DNA of 64,000 bases from Burkholderia diffusa (GTDB lineage Bacteria > Pseudomonadota > Gammaproteobacteria > Burkholderiales > Burkholderiaceae): NCBI RefSeq assembly GCF_001718315.1, contig NZ_CP013362.1, positions 2,728,001 through 2,792,000 on the forward strand, given 5' to 3'. Within the stretch, counting starts at the first letter, position 1. Every line of letters starts with the position of its first letter. Below, piece by piece: positions 10,046 to 17,758 of this stretch. Both the position numbers and the translations under genes were made by a program. The notes below the pieces were generated by a model that was not told where the DNA came from, made no database searches, and saw only the letters and a program-made list of their open reading frames with translations.

Positions 10046-10281
10046 GGAGCGACCTCTGTGTGTAACCAATGGAATAAGTGCAGCACCCGACGGGAGCGCA
10101 ACACGGATGCGCCTCGCGGCGCAGATCGAACACCTGAATTACTGGACTACTAGATACAGCAAGTCGGCACGAGACCTCCATGCCGACGAGATGCCGCGAA
10201 CTGCGGACTGGTACTTTGGCGGGAATCAGCAGAGTGGGATATTAACTGATTGCCACTTTGGTCATTCGATCGTAGGGTGGT

Positions 10282-10311
10282 ATTGTATATACATTCACGA
10301 ATGTATGTAAA
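10282..10311 (-). promoter_or_regulatory. Promoter of bpeA-bpeB-oprB
   Basis: On the minus strand, TTTACA (10306-10311) and TACAAT (10282-10287) are separated by 18 bp, a good sigma-70 match. The spacer is almost entirely occupied by the dyad described at 10286-10309, so repressor binding would directly block RNA polymerase. Confidence 0.7.
10286..10309. promoter_or_regulatory. AcrR-like operator (probable BpeR binding site)
   Basis: The core TACATTC-AC-GAATGTA is a perfect 7-bp inverted repeat with a 2-bp centre, extended on both sides by TATA/TATG sequence to 24 bp. It closely resembles the known E. coli AcrR box, which has the same ...ACATT..GAATGTATGTA layout. It sits between the -35 and -10 of the efflux operon and upstream of bpeR. 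Binding by the adjacent TetR/AcrR-type BpeR is the natural inference. Confidence 0.75.
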
Positions 10312-10439
10312 AAGCCCGCCCGTCGCCGACCGCCAAGTCTTACGAATTATTTCCAGTCGCAAGCATAGCCCGTCCGCACAGCGGCGACGAGGGTTGCGGA
10401 CCCTATATTCACCTACGACAGATTCATTCAGGCCTGCAC

Positions 10440-11081
10440 ATGGTCAGACGCACCAAGGAGGAGGCGCTCGAGACGCGCAACCGCATTCTCGACGCCGCCG
10501 AACACGTGTTCTTCGAGAAGGGCGTGTCGCACACGTCGCTCGCGGACATCGCCCAGCACGCCGGCGTGACGCGCGGCGCGATCTACTGGCATTTCGCGAA
10601 CAAGAGCGAGCTGTTCGACGCAATGTTCGACCGCGTGTTCCTGCCGATCGACGAGCTCAAGCGGATGCCGCTCGACGCGCCCGGCGGCAATCCGCTGGAG
10701 AAAATCCGCAAGATCCTGATCTGGTGCCTGCTCGGCGTGCAGCGCGACTCGCAGTTGCGGCGCGTGTTCAGCATCCTGTTCATGAAGTGCGAGTATGTCG
10801 CGGACATGGAGCCGCTGCTGCAGCGCAACCGCGCCGGGATGAGCGAGGCGCTGCACGCGATCGATGCCGATCTCGCGGGCGCCGTCCGGCTCAAGCTGCT
10901 GCCCGACCGGCTCGACACATGGCGTGCGACGCTGATGCTGCACACGCTCGTCAGCGGTTTCGTGCGCGACATGCTGATGCTGCCCGACGAGATCGACGCC
11001 GAGCAGCATGCGGAACAGCTCGTCGACGGCTGCTTCGACATGATGCGCTACAGCCCGGCGATGCTGAAGACGGGCGACTGA
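10440..11081 (+). CDS. bpeR: TetR/AcrR-family repressor of the efflux operon
   Basis: At 213 residues it has the usual AcrR length. The N-terminal helix-turn-helix spans about residues 10-56: ILDAAEHVFFEKGVSHTSLA, then HAGVTRGAIYWHFANKSELF, the canonical TetR recognition helix. The C-terminal part is a helical ligand-binding and dimerisation domain like AcrR (PF08361). It is expected to repress bpeA-bpeB-oprB and possibly itself, releasing DNA on binding pump substrates. It is transcribed divergently from the pump, with the matching operator in between. The name bpeR is given by synteny and family. Confidence 0.92.
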   Translation: MVRRTKEEALETRNRILDAAEHVFFEKGVSHTSLADIAQHAGVTRGAIYWHFANKSELFDAMFDRVFLPIDELKRMPLDAPGGNPLEKIRKILIWCLLGVQRDSQLRRVFSILFMKCEYVADMEPLLQRNRAGMSEALHAIDADLAGAVRLKLLPDRLDTWRATLMLHTLVSGFVRDMLMLPDEIDAEQHAEQLVDGCFDMMRYSPAMLKTGD

Positions 11082-11196
11082 CCAACCGCCCCTGCGCCGG
11101 CGCGCCGCGCGCCGGGCCATCGCCGGCCGGTCGATCCGGCCACGTGCGAACGACAGCGCCGCTCCGCCCGATCGCCCCCTGCTCCGCCCGATTCGC

Positions 11197-11850
11197 TCAA
11201 GCCGCCTTCGCGCGTTGCGCGCGGGCTCGCCGGTTCGACGCGGCGACCGAATCGCGCGCGGGCATCGCCGCGCCGCCGAGTCCCGCGATCCACGCATCGG
11301 TCGACATCACGGCCGCGAAATTCGACTGAAACACCACCGTGTACGCGCGGTGAATCTCTTCGGCACTCACAGCACCCGCTTCGTTCTCGTACGGCAACGC
11401 GCCGGTCGCGTCCGCCAGGTACTCGACGGCGAGCCCCGCATGCGCCGCGTGATAGACCGTCGACGCATTGCAGTTGTGCGTCATGTAGCCGGCGACCGCG
11501 AGCGTGTCGATGCCGTGCGCGTCGAGCCATGCGGCGAGATCGGTGCCGGCGAACGAGCTGGCCTGCGCCTTCACGATCAGGTGCGCATACGGCCGGTCGG
11601 CGACGACCGGATGCAGCGCGACACCGTCCGTACCCGGCGCGAAGATCGGCGCACCCGCCGGCGCGACGTGCTGGACGACGATCACGGGCACGCCGGCCGC
11701 ATTCGCGGCGTCGATCGCGCGGCCGATGTTCGCCAGCGATGCGTCGACGGGCGGATATTCGATCGGCAGGTTGCCGGTCACATATTCGTTCTGGACATCG
11801 ATCACGATCAGCGCACGGCGGGAAGCGGAAGGCAATGTGGCATTCGACAT
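11197..11850 (-). CDS. Isochorismatase-fold cysteine hydrolase
   Basis: The 217-residue cytosolic protein belongs to the isochorismatase/nicotinamidase superfamily. The triad is visible: D18 in LIVIDVQNEY, K94 in IVKAQASSF and C127 in GYMTHNCNAS, with the cis-peptide region just before. The start MSNATLPSAS at 11850 follows CCGGAGCC; codons upstream to 11919 look non-coding. It is divergent from a GlxA-type regulator, which suggests inducible expression in catabolism of an unknown amide or related substrate. No specific substrate can be assigned from sequence. Confidence 0.88.
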   Translation of the reverse strand: MSNATLPSASRRALIVIDVQNEYVTGNLPIEYPPVDASLANIGRAIDAANAAGVPVIVVQHVAPAGAPIFAPGTDGVALHPVVADRPYAHLIVKAQASSFAGTDLAAWLDAHGIDTLAVAGYMTHNCNASTVYHAAHAGLAVEYLADATGALPYENEAGAVSAEEIHRAYTVVFQSNFAAVMSTDAWIAGLGGAAMPARDSVAASNRRARAQRAKAA

Positions 11851-11947
11851 GGCAGGCTCCGGTGTCGGCTGCGCCGCCCCGCTCCGGAACGGGGCGGCCA
11901 GCAGCGCGATGCGATGCATTGTCGGATCGCATCGCGCAGACGGATAG

Positions 11948-11982
11948 TGGCCCGATAGCCATTCTTCGATAGAATCGGGCCA
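11948..11982. promoter_or_regulatory. Inverted repeat in the hydrolase/GlxA-regulator divergent promoter
   Basis: TGGCCCGAT (11948-11956) and ATCGGGCCA (11974-11982) form a perfect 9-bp inverted repeat with 17 bp between. TAGAAT at 11970-11975 is a plausible -10 box for the downstream regulator gene, so the arms flank its core promoter. It is a candidate binding site for the regulator encoded at 12003. Confidence 0.45.
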
Positions 11983-12002
11983 TCGCCATTCCGGAGCCCG
12001 CC

Positions 12003-13004
12003 ATGCGCGCCGCTGCGTCGTCCGTTGCCGCTGCCCCGACCGTCGTCGCCGTGATCGCGTACGACGGCATCAGCCCGTTTCACCTGTCGGTGCCGTCCGT
12101 CGTGTTCGGCAAGGAGCGCGATGCGGCCGCGATGCCCGCGTTCGAGTTTCGCGTGTGCTCGGCCGAGCGCGGCCCGCTGTCGACAACGGGCGGCTTCACG
12201 ATCACCGCGCCTTACGGGCTCGATGCGCTCGACGACGCGGACATCGTCATCGTGCCGGCATGGCGCGATCCCGACGAAGCGCCGCCTGACGTGCTGGTCG
12301 ACGCGGTACGCGCGGCCGCTGCGCGCGGCGCGCAGGTCGTCGGCCTTTGCCTCGGCGCGTACGTGCTCGCCGCGGCCGGGCTGCTCGACGGGCGCCCGGC
12401 CACGACGCACTGGGCGTGGGCCGACGACTTCGCGCAACGTTTTCCACACGTGAAGCTCGATCCCGACGTGCTGTACGTCGACGACGGCAACCTGATGACG
12501 TCGGCCGGCACGGCCGCGGGGCTCGACTGCTGCCTGCACGTCGTGCGGCGGCGCTTCGGCTCGGACGCCGCGAACCAGATCGCACGCCGTCTCGTGATTC
12601 CGCCGCACCGCCAGGGCGGGCAGGCGCAATATGTGCCGCAGCCGGTCGCTGCGCATCCGCGCGATGCGCGGCTCGCGGGCCTGCTCGACTGGGTACGCGC
12701 GAATCTGGACATCGTGCACAGTGTGGATTCGCTCGCCGAACGCGTGCTGATGAGCCGGCGCACGTTCACGCGCCACTTCCGCCAGGCGACGGGCACGACC
12801 GTCACCGCGTGGCTGCAGGCCGAGCGGCTCGCGCGCGCGCAGCATCTGCTGGAAACCACCGGACAATCGATCGATGCGATCGCGCAGGCGTCCGGCTACG
12901 GATCGAGCGTGTCGCTGCGCCAGCATTTCGCGGGGGCGCTCGGCACGTCGCCGTCAGCATATCGGAGGGAATTTCGCGGCGCCGGGCCCGACGCGCGGGG
13001 CTAA
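12003..13004 (+). CDS. GlxA-family transcriptional regulator (DJ-1/PfpI domain plus AraC helix-turn-helix)
   Basis: The protein has 333 residues. Residues about 12-190 form a DJ-1/PfpI-like amidotransferase fold (VAVIAYDGISPFHLSVPSVV; nucleophile-elbow VVGLCLGAYVLAAAGLLDG; ATTHWAWADDF), which acts as a ligand sensor in this family. Residues about 220-325 are the AraC/XylS double helix-turn-helix (VDSLAERVLMSRRTFTRHFR; SIDAIAQASGYGSSVSLRQH). GlxA-type regulators usually activate catabolic genes for nitrogen compounds. The divergent cysteine hydrolase is the likely target. The inducer is unknown. Confidence 0.9.
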   Translation: MRAAASSVAAAPTVVAVIAYDGISPFHLSVPSVVFGKERDAAAMPAFEFRVCSAERGPLSTTGGFTITAPYGLDALDDADIVIVPAWRDPDEAPPDVLVDAVRAAAARGAQVVGLCLGAYVLAAAGLLDGRPATTHWAWADDFAQRFPHVKLDPDVLYVDDGNLMTSAGTAAGLDCCLHVVRRRFGSDAANQIARRLVIPPHRQGGQAQYVPQPVAAHPRDARLAGLLDWVRANLDIVHSVDSLAERVLMSRRTFTRHFRQATGTTVTAWLQAERLARAQHLLETTGQSIDAIAQASGYGSSVSLRQHFAGALGTSPSAYRREFRGAGPDARG

Positions 13005-13058
13005 CGGCCGCCGCGTCGTCGGCTCTCGGCCGGGTAACGCCGTGGCACGCCCGGCCGC

Positions 13059-13769
13059 TCAGGCACCGTTGATCCAGCGCGCCGCATACAGCAGCAGCGC
13101 GACGAACACGACGATCGCCGCCCACGCCCAGACGGGCAGCGGCCCGGATTCGCGATGATGCACGGCGCTCGCGACGCGGCCGCCCAGCGCGCCGCCGAGG
13201 TGCGGCGGCAGCGGCCGCTTCGCCGCGGCCAGCAGCGACGCGGGCCGTAGAAACACATGCTGGCGACGCTGCGGATTCGAACGCGCGCGGTTCGGCACGA
13301 GACCATGCTTCGCCTGCACGACCGCGCAGAATTCGCGGAAGAAATCGTCGGTCCACTCGTACAGCGCATTCTCGATCTGCCGCGCCGGCAGTTCGGCGAG
13401 CGGCCCGCTCGCCGTCGCCCACACCACGTATTCGATGCGCGTCGCGGCCGCGTCGTCATCGTCCGGCCGCAGCACCAGTTCGACCTGCCCACGCAGCGCG
13501 CCGAGGCCGTCGGCCCGAGCCTTGAAGTTGAGCACGCGGCGCGGCTCGCCTTCCGCGTCGCCCTGCTCGCTCGCCGAATGCGCACGCACGTCGTAGCGCG
13601 CACGCAGCGGGCCGAGCGGCACGGTGATGGTCAGCGCGAACTCGCCGTGCGCGTGCTTCACGAACGATTCGCAATGGTCGAAACTCGCCCGCAGCAACGC
13701 GAGATCCTCGAGTGCCTCCCGCACGACGGCCGGCGCGAGCGGTACGCGTAAGGTGTCGTTCAGTTCCAT
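13059..13769 (-). CDS. SRPBCC/CoxG-like protein with a C-terminal membrane anchor
   Basis: The 236-residue protein starts MELNDTLRVPLAPAVVREAL at 13769, behind a strong GGGAGG site. Residues 1-150 resemble the SRPBCC / carbon-monoxide-dehydrogenase subunit G (CoxG) fold, a hydrophobic-ligand cavity domain (ALTITVPLGPLRARYDVRA; LVLRPDDDDAAATRIEYVVW). A single hydrophobic segment, VWAWAAIVVFVALLLYAARW, ends the protein, so it is probably tail-anchored in the inner membrane. No CO dehydrogenase genes are nearby; function is unknown. It is followed upstream by a DUF427 gene on the same strand, 28 bp away. Confidence 0.78.
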   Translation of the reverse strand: MELNDTLRVPLAPAVVREALEDLALLRASFDHCESFVKHAHGEFALTITVPLGPLRARYDVRAHSASEQGDAEGEPRRVLNFKARADGLGALRGQVELVLRPDDDDAAATRIEYVVWATASGPLAELPARQIENALYEWTDDFFREFCAVVQAKHGLVPNRARSNPQRRQHVFLRPASLLAAAKRPLPPHLGGALGGRVASAVHHRESGPLPVWAWAAIVVFVALLLYAARWINGA

Positions 13770-13797
13770 GATGCCTCCCCGATGACAGCGCGCCGCA

Positions 13798-14157
13798 TCA
13801 GGACGTCTCGATGAGACTGTCGACCCGCGCGACATCGAAGGCGACGTAGTGCGCAAGCGCGGACGCTGTCTCCCCCGGTTCCTCGTAACTCCATGCGGCG
13901 TTCTCGATCACGCCGTCTTCGGTCTGCAGGTTGAAATACACGGCACGGCCCCGCAGCGGACAAACCGTCGTGACGCTCGACTTCACGAGCCTGTGCATGT
14001 TGACGTCGCCGCGCGGCAGGTAATGAATGTCCGGCAGGCCCGTTTCGCGCACGGTCAGCGCGCCGTGCGAATCGGCATACGTGATGCCGCGATGAATCAC
14101 GCGCACGCGATGGCGGTTCGGCACGATTTCGAGGCAAGGGTCGGCAGCGTCGGACAT
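13798..14157 (-). CDS. DUF427 domain protein
   Basis: This 119-residue protein carries the DUF427 pattern (RVRVIHRGITYADSHGALTV; LPDIHYLPRGDVNMHRL; GRAVYFNLQ; NAAWSYEEP). DUF427 is a small all-beta domain, often with conserved Tyr, Pro and Trp residues, and has no established enzymatic role. The start at 14157 has an excellent GGAGGAGA site; codons upstream to 14217 are disfavoured. Probably co-transcribed with the CoxG-like gene downstream, since both are on the minus strand with 28 bp between them. Confidence 0.88.
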   Translation of the reverse strand: MSDAADPCLEIVPNRHRVRVIHRGITYADSHGALTVRETGLPDIHYLPRGDVNMHRLVKSSVTTVCPLRGRAVYFNLQTEDGVIENAAWSYEEPGETASALAHYVAFDVARVDSLIETS

Positions 14158-14207
14158 CGTTTCTCCTCCGGTCGGCGGCCCCGGCGGCAGGCCGGGCGCA
14201 GGAAACG

Positions 14208-14235
14208 AAAAAGCCACGGCACAAGTGCCGTGGCT
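14208..14235 (-). terminator. Intrinsic terminator after the secreted hypothetical gene
   Basis: The 11-bp stem AGCCACGGCAC / GTGCCGTGGCT with a 2-nt centre (breathing to a small loop) is followed on the minus strand by TTTTCGTTT. It separates the gene at 14293-14730 from the DUF427 gene, so the latter needs its own promoter or read-through. Confidence 0.8.
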
Positions 14236-14292
14236 CTCATTATGGGCGAAACCGCATCCGATTGCGCGGCCTGGCCGCGCCCGTGCGATGCG

Positions 14293-14730
14293 CTACTGCG
14301 CACTCCACTGGAACGCGGCCTTCGCCCCGCCTTTCGCACCGACCGTGACCGCGCGTGATTCGTCGCTTCCCTGGTACGACGCATGCACGGTATAGCGCCC
14401 GGGCGGTAACTTCACGAGCATGTACGGCCCGCGCGCGTCCGTCGCCAGCAGCTCGGTGCCCTTGCCGTCGACGATCCGGACATGGACATCGGCCAGGTAT
14501 TCGCCGCCCTTGCCGGTGAAGCGCAGCGCGAGCGGCCACGCCGCTTCGTTCCGCTCGAATGCCGTCGATTGATCCTTGCCGATGCCGCCCGACACATAGC
14601 TGACATCGCCCTGCTGACTCGCCGCCGGCAAGCCGTCCGATTGTGCGTACGCGCCTGGCGCAGCGACCGCGAAGCCGGCGACCAGCGCCGCGGCAGCGGC
14701 AAATCGGGACACGTTGCGTAGATATTGCAT
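14293..14730 (-). CDS. Secreted conserved protein with a carboxypeptidase-regulatory-like fold
   Basis: The 145-residue protein has a clear Sec signal peptide (MQYLRNVSRFAAAAALVAGF, cleavage likely after GAYA near residue 29). The mature part, YVSGGIGKDQSTAFERNEAA followed by a beta-sandwich-like stretch ending LLVKLPPGRYTVHASYQGSD (approximate), resembles the carboxypeptidase regulatory / transthyretin-like domain found in periplasmic proteins. It lies directly downstream of htrA on the same strand with a gap of 93 bp and a perfect AAAGGAGG site, so it may share the envelope-stress context. No enzymatic motif is visible; function unknown. Confidence 0.75.
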   Translation of the reverse strand: MQYLRNVSRFAAAAALVAGFAVAAPGAYAQSDGLPAASQQGDVSYVSGGIGKDQSTAFERNEAAWPLALRFTGKGGEYLADVHVRIVDGKGTELLATDARGPYMLVKLPPGRYTVHASYQGSDESRAVTVGAKGGAKAAFQWSAQ

Positions 14731-14823
14731 GGCTCCCTCCTTTCGGGTCGGAACACAGCACCCCGGGCCGAACGCCGGCTGCGCCCGCCACGGCCGGCGA
14801 AGCCGGCCCGCAGCGGCCGCCGG

Positions 14824-16308
14824 TCAGCTCAGGTCGACCGGCACGAAGATCTGTGCATTATCGCGCTGGATCAGGAGAGCAAGACTGTTGCCCGCTCCCT
14901 TGACCGCGTCGCGCAACTGCTCGGGGCTCGTGACCGGGCGGCCGTTCACCGCGAGGATCACGTCGCCGGGCTGGATGCCCGCGCTGGCTGCCGGGCCGCC
15001 CGCCTGCTGCACGATCAGCCCGTGCGACAGGCTGGTGGCGCTGCGCTCCTGCGGCGTGAGCGGACGCACCGCGACGCCGAGGCGCCCCTGCTCGACGGGG
15101 CCGCCGTCGTTCGATGCCAGCTTCGCGTCGGTCATCGCGCCGAGCGTCACGCTGATCGACTTCCTCGACTTGTCGCGCCACACCTGCAGATCGGCCTTCG
15201 AGCCCGGCTTCAGGTTCGCGATCTGCGCGGGCAGCGACGTGGAGTCGGCAACCGGCGAACCGTTGACCGCCAGGATCACGTCACCCGGCTGCAAGCCCGC
15301 TTTCGCGGCCGGACCGTTCGGGTCGACCGAACTGACGAGCGCGCCGTCCGGCTTCTGCAATCCGAACGAGCTGGCGAGCGTCTGGTTCAGCCCCTGCACG
15401 GCGACGCCGAGGCGGCCGCGGCTCACGTGGCCCGTCTTCACGAGCTCGTCCTTGACCTTGATCGCCTCGTTGATCGGAATCGCGAACGACAGCCCCTGGA
15501 AGCCGCCCGTCTGCGAGTAGATCATCGAGTTGATGCCGATCACCTCGCCCTGCAGGTTGAACAGCGGGCCGCCCGAGTTGCCGGGGTTCACCGGCACGTC
15601 GGTCTGGATGAACGGCGTGTAATTCTCGTCCGGCAGCGCGCGCGATTTCGCGCTGATGATGCCGGACGTGACCGTGTTGTCGAAGCCGTACGGCGAACCG
15701 ATCGCGACGACCCATTGGCCGACCTTGCTCTGCGCCGGATCGCCGATCTTCACGGTCGGCAGGCCGCTCGCGTCGATCTTCAGCACCGCGACGTCGGACT
15801 GCTTGTCGGAGCCGACGACCTTCGCCTTGTACTCGCGCTTGTCGGTCAGCTTGACCGTGACGACGTTCGCGCCGTCGATCACGTGCGCGTTGGTGAGGAT
15901 GTACCCGTCCGCGCTGACGATGAATCCCGAACCGAGGCTCGCGCTCGGCTGGTCGTCCGGCTGCGTGTCGCCGCCCATGCCCGGCACCTGGCCGTAGAAG
16001 TGCTTGAAGAACTGGTAGAACGGATCGCTCGGATCCATCGGCAGCTGCGGTTGCGGCACGCGCCGCGACACCTGCTTCACGACGTGCTTCGCGCTGATGT
16101 TCACGACCGCCGGGCCATAGGTTTCGACCAGCCCGGAGAAATCGGGAATGCCGGTCTTCGCCGCGGCCTCCGCCGGCATCAGCGCCGCGGCCTGCGCGGG
16201 CGTGATGATCTGCGGATCGGCACGGCGGGTGCCTGCGACGTAGCCGGCGGACAGGGCGGCCGCCACGGCGACCGCGACGGCGCCGCGCGCAAGGAATCGG
16301 GTGTTCAT
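14824..16308 (-). CDS. htrA: Periplasmic serine protease of the HtrA/DegP/MucD (Do) family
   Basis: The 494-residue protein has an N-terminal signal sequence, a trypsin-like domain with the triad H142 (TNAHV), D172 (SDVAVL) and S245 (GNSGGP), and two PDZ domains at about 280-370 and 390-485 (GRLGVAVQGLNQ; GRLGVAVRPLTPQ). It degrades or refolds damaged envelope proteins. HtrA is known to be needed for stress survival in B. cenocepacia. The start at 16308 has a strong GAGGAGG site. It sits downstream of a two-component system on the same strand, but 100 bp separate them and contain four direct repeats suited to control by that response regulator. Confidence 0.96.
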   Translation of the reverse strand: MNTRFLARGAVAVAVAAALSAGYVAGTRRADPQIITPAQAAALMPAEAAAKTGIPDFSGLVETYGPAVVNISAKHVVKQVSRRVPQPQLPMDPSDPFYQFFKHFYGQVPGMGGDTQPDDQPSASLGSGFIVSADGYILTNAHVIDGANVVTVKLTDKREYKAKVVGSDKQSDVAVLKIDASGLPTVKIGDPAQSKVGQWVVAIGSPYGFDNTVTSGIISAKSRALPDENYTPFIQTDVPVNPGNSGGPLFNLQGEVIGINSMIYSQTGGFQGLSFAIPINEAIKVKDELVKTGHVSRGRLGVAVQGLNQTLASSFGLQKPDGALVSSVDPNGPAAKAGLQPGDVILAVNGSPVADSTSLPAQIANLKPGSKADLQVWRDKSRKSISVTLGAMTDAKLASNDGGPVEQGRLGVAVRPLTPQERSATSLSHGLIVQQAGGPAASAGIQPGDVILAVNGRPVTSPEQLRDAVKGAGNSLALLIQRDNAQIFVPVDLS

Positions 16309-16351
16309 CGTAGGACCTCCTCGTTGTTAGGACGCAGCGTAACGACCCTGA

Positions 16352-16388
16352 CTTAAAGGAGGCTTAATCAACCTTAAACGAGGCTTAG
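16352..16388. promoter_or_regulatory. Four phased CTTA(A/G) direct repeats upstream of htrA
   Basis: CTTAA occurs at 16352, 16363 and 16373, and CTTAG at 16384, giving spacings of 11, 10 and 11 bp, one helical turn each. Tandem CTTAA/TTAAG half-sites at this spacing are the recognition pattern of PmrA/QseB-type OmpR-family regulators. The array lies just upstream of a possible htrA -10 (TACGCT on the minus strand, 16336-16341). The adjacent two-component system is the obvious candidate regulator. Confidence 0.65.
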
Positions 16389-16408
16389 GCCATCGCCCGC
16401 GCCGCTCG

Positions 16409-17755
16409 TCATACCGATTCGGACGCCTCCGGCACGGGCGCCGGCCTCTCGGCGTCGCGGAACACGACGCTCACGAGCAGGCCGCCCGCCGCCGCGTCGC
16501 CGAGCGTTACCGTCGCTCCCTGCTGCGCCGCGACGCGCTTGACGATCGCCAGCCCGAGGCCGCTGCCCGAGACGTCGGCGCGCGCCCGCGCGGAGCTGTC
16601 GCGATAGAAGCGGTCGAACACGCGCTCGCGTTCGTCGGCCGGAATGCCGGGGCCGCTGTCGCCGATCTGCACGCACACGCGGCCGGCCGCGTCGTGGGTC
16701 AGCGACACGTCGATGCGGCCGCCATCCGGCGTGTACTTCACCGCGTTGTCGAGCAGGTTGCCGAACATCACGCGCAGCGCGCCGACATCCGCGACGACGG
16801 TCGCCGCGCGGCGCTCCTCGAAGCCGAGATCGATGCTGTGCCGTTGCGCGAGCGGCGCATGCGCGGCCACGCATTCGACGAGCAGCGCCTGCAGGTCGAC
16901 CGGCTCGCGCATCGTCGCGCCGTCCGGTTCGGCGCGCGCCAGCGCGAGCAACTGCTCGGCGAGGCGCGTTGCGCGCGTGACGCCGTCCTGAAGATCGGCG
17001 AGCGCCTCGCGGCGCGACGCGTCGTCCTTCGCGCGCGCGACGAGCTGTGCCTGGATCTGCACGGCCGCGAGCGGCGTGCGCAGCTCGTGCGCGGCATCGG
17101 CGACGAAGGCCTTCTGCGTGTCGAGCGCCGCCGACAGCCGCGCGAGCAGCCCGTTCAGCGCGCGCACGAGCGGCTGCACCTCGAGCGGCAGGCGCGCATC
17201 GGGCAACGGATCGAGCGCTTCGGGCCGGCGCGCTTCGACTGCGCGCGTCACGCGGCCGAGCGGCGCGAGCCCGCGCCCGACGATCATCCACACCGCCGCG
17301 CCGAGGAACGGCAGCAGCACGATCAACGGCCACAGCGTGCGCAGCGCCACGTTCGCCGCGAGCCGGTTGCGCACCGACAGCGGCTGTGCCAGCTGCACGA
17401 CGTTGTCGCCGACGATCGCGCCGTACACGCGCCATTCGCCGCGATCGGTGCGCTCGGTCGAGAAGCCGAGCTCCGCGCGCGGCGCGATGGGCGCGCGCGG
17501 ATGCGAGAAGTACATCAGCACGCCGTTGCGGTTCCAGATCTGGATCACAATGCCTTCGTCGCCGTTGGTGCGCGAACCGAACACCTGCGAGAACGGCTCG
17601 GACGGCAGCGCCGCGGCGATTTCCTGCAGCTGGTAGTCGAACAGCTCGTTCGCCTCGGCGAGCGCCTGTCGATAGATGAGCCAGCCCGCGGCGCCCACGC
17701 CCGCGACGACGATCGCGAGCAGCCAGATCAGCAATTGATGACGAATCGACCTCAC
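16409..17755 (-). CDS. Sensor histidine kinase of the QseC/PmrB/TctE type
   Basis: The 448-residue inner-membrane kinase has TM1 at residues 8-28, a periplasmic sensor of about 110 residues (2CSK-like, SEPFSQVFGSRTNGDEGIVI), TM2 at about 140-160, then a HisKA domain with the phosphorylated H223 in AAHELRTPL and a HATPase domain (NLLDNAVKYTP; GDSGPGIP; GSGLGLAIVKRVAAQ). It starts with GTG at 17755, 3 bp after the response regulator stop, so the two are translationally linked. Output is probably the CTTAA array and htrA downstream. Confidence 0.92.
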   Translation of the reverse strand: MRSIRHQLLIWLLAIVVAGVGAAGWLIYRQALAEANELFDYQLQEIAAALPSEPFSQVFGSRTNGDEGIVIQIWNRNGVLMYFSHPRAPIAPRAELGFSTERTDRGEWRVYGAIVGDNVVQLAQPLSVRNRLAANVALRTLWPLIVLLPFLGAAVWMIVGRGLAPLGRVTRAVEARRPEALDPLPDARLPLEVQPLVRALNGLLARLSAALDTQKAFVADAAHELRTPLAAVQIQAQLVARAKDDASRREALADLQDGVTRATRLAEQLLALARAEPDGATMREPVDLQALLVECVAAHAPLAQRHSIDLGFEERRAATVVADVGALRVMFGNLLDNAVKYTPDGGRIDVSLTHDAAGRVCVQIGDSGPGIPADERERVFDRFYRDSSARARADVSGSGLGLAIVKRVAAQQGATVTLGDAAAGGLLVSVVFRDAERPAPVPEASESV

Positions 17756-17758
17756 GCG

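Larger units (their letters stand above)
10046..10439. other. Intergenic region between bpeA and bpeR
   Basis: This 394-bp divergent control region holds the AcrR-like operator and the bpeA promoter at 10282-10311. It leaves a leader of about 230 nt before the bpeA start codon. No convincing small gene is seen in that leader. The A/T-rich core is at 10240-10312. Confidence 0.6.

Noticed and set aside
5525..10153. A 1542-codon open frame on the plus strand across the efflux operon.
   Set aside because: It is antisense to bpeA, bpeB and oprB. Its translation is an Arg/His/Asp-rich pattern typical of the complementary frame of high-GC genes, with no domain.
14725..16356. A 543-codon plus-strand frame opposite htrA.
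   Set aside because: Antisense shadow of a conserved protease; no domain or ribosome binding site.
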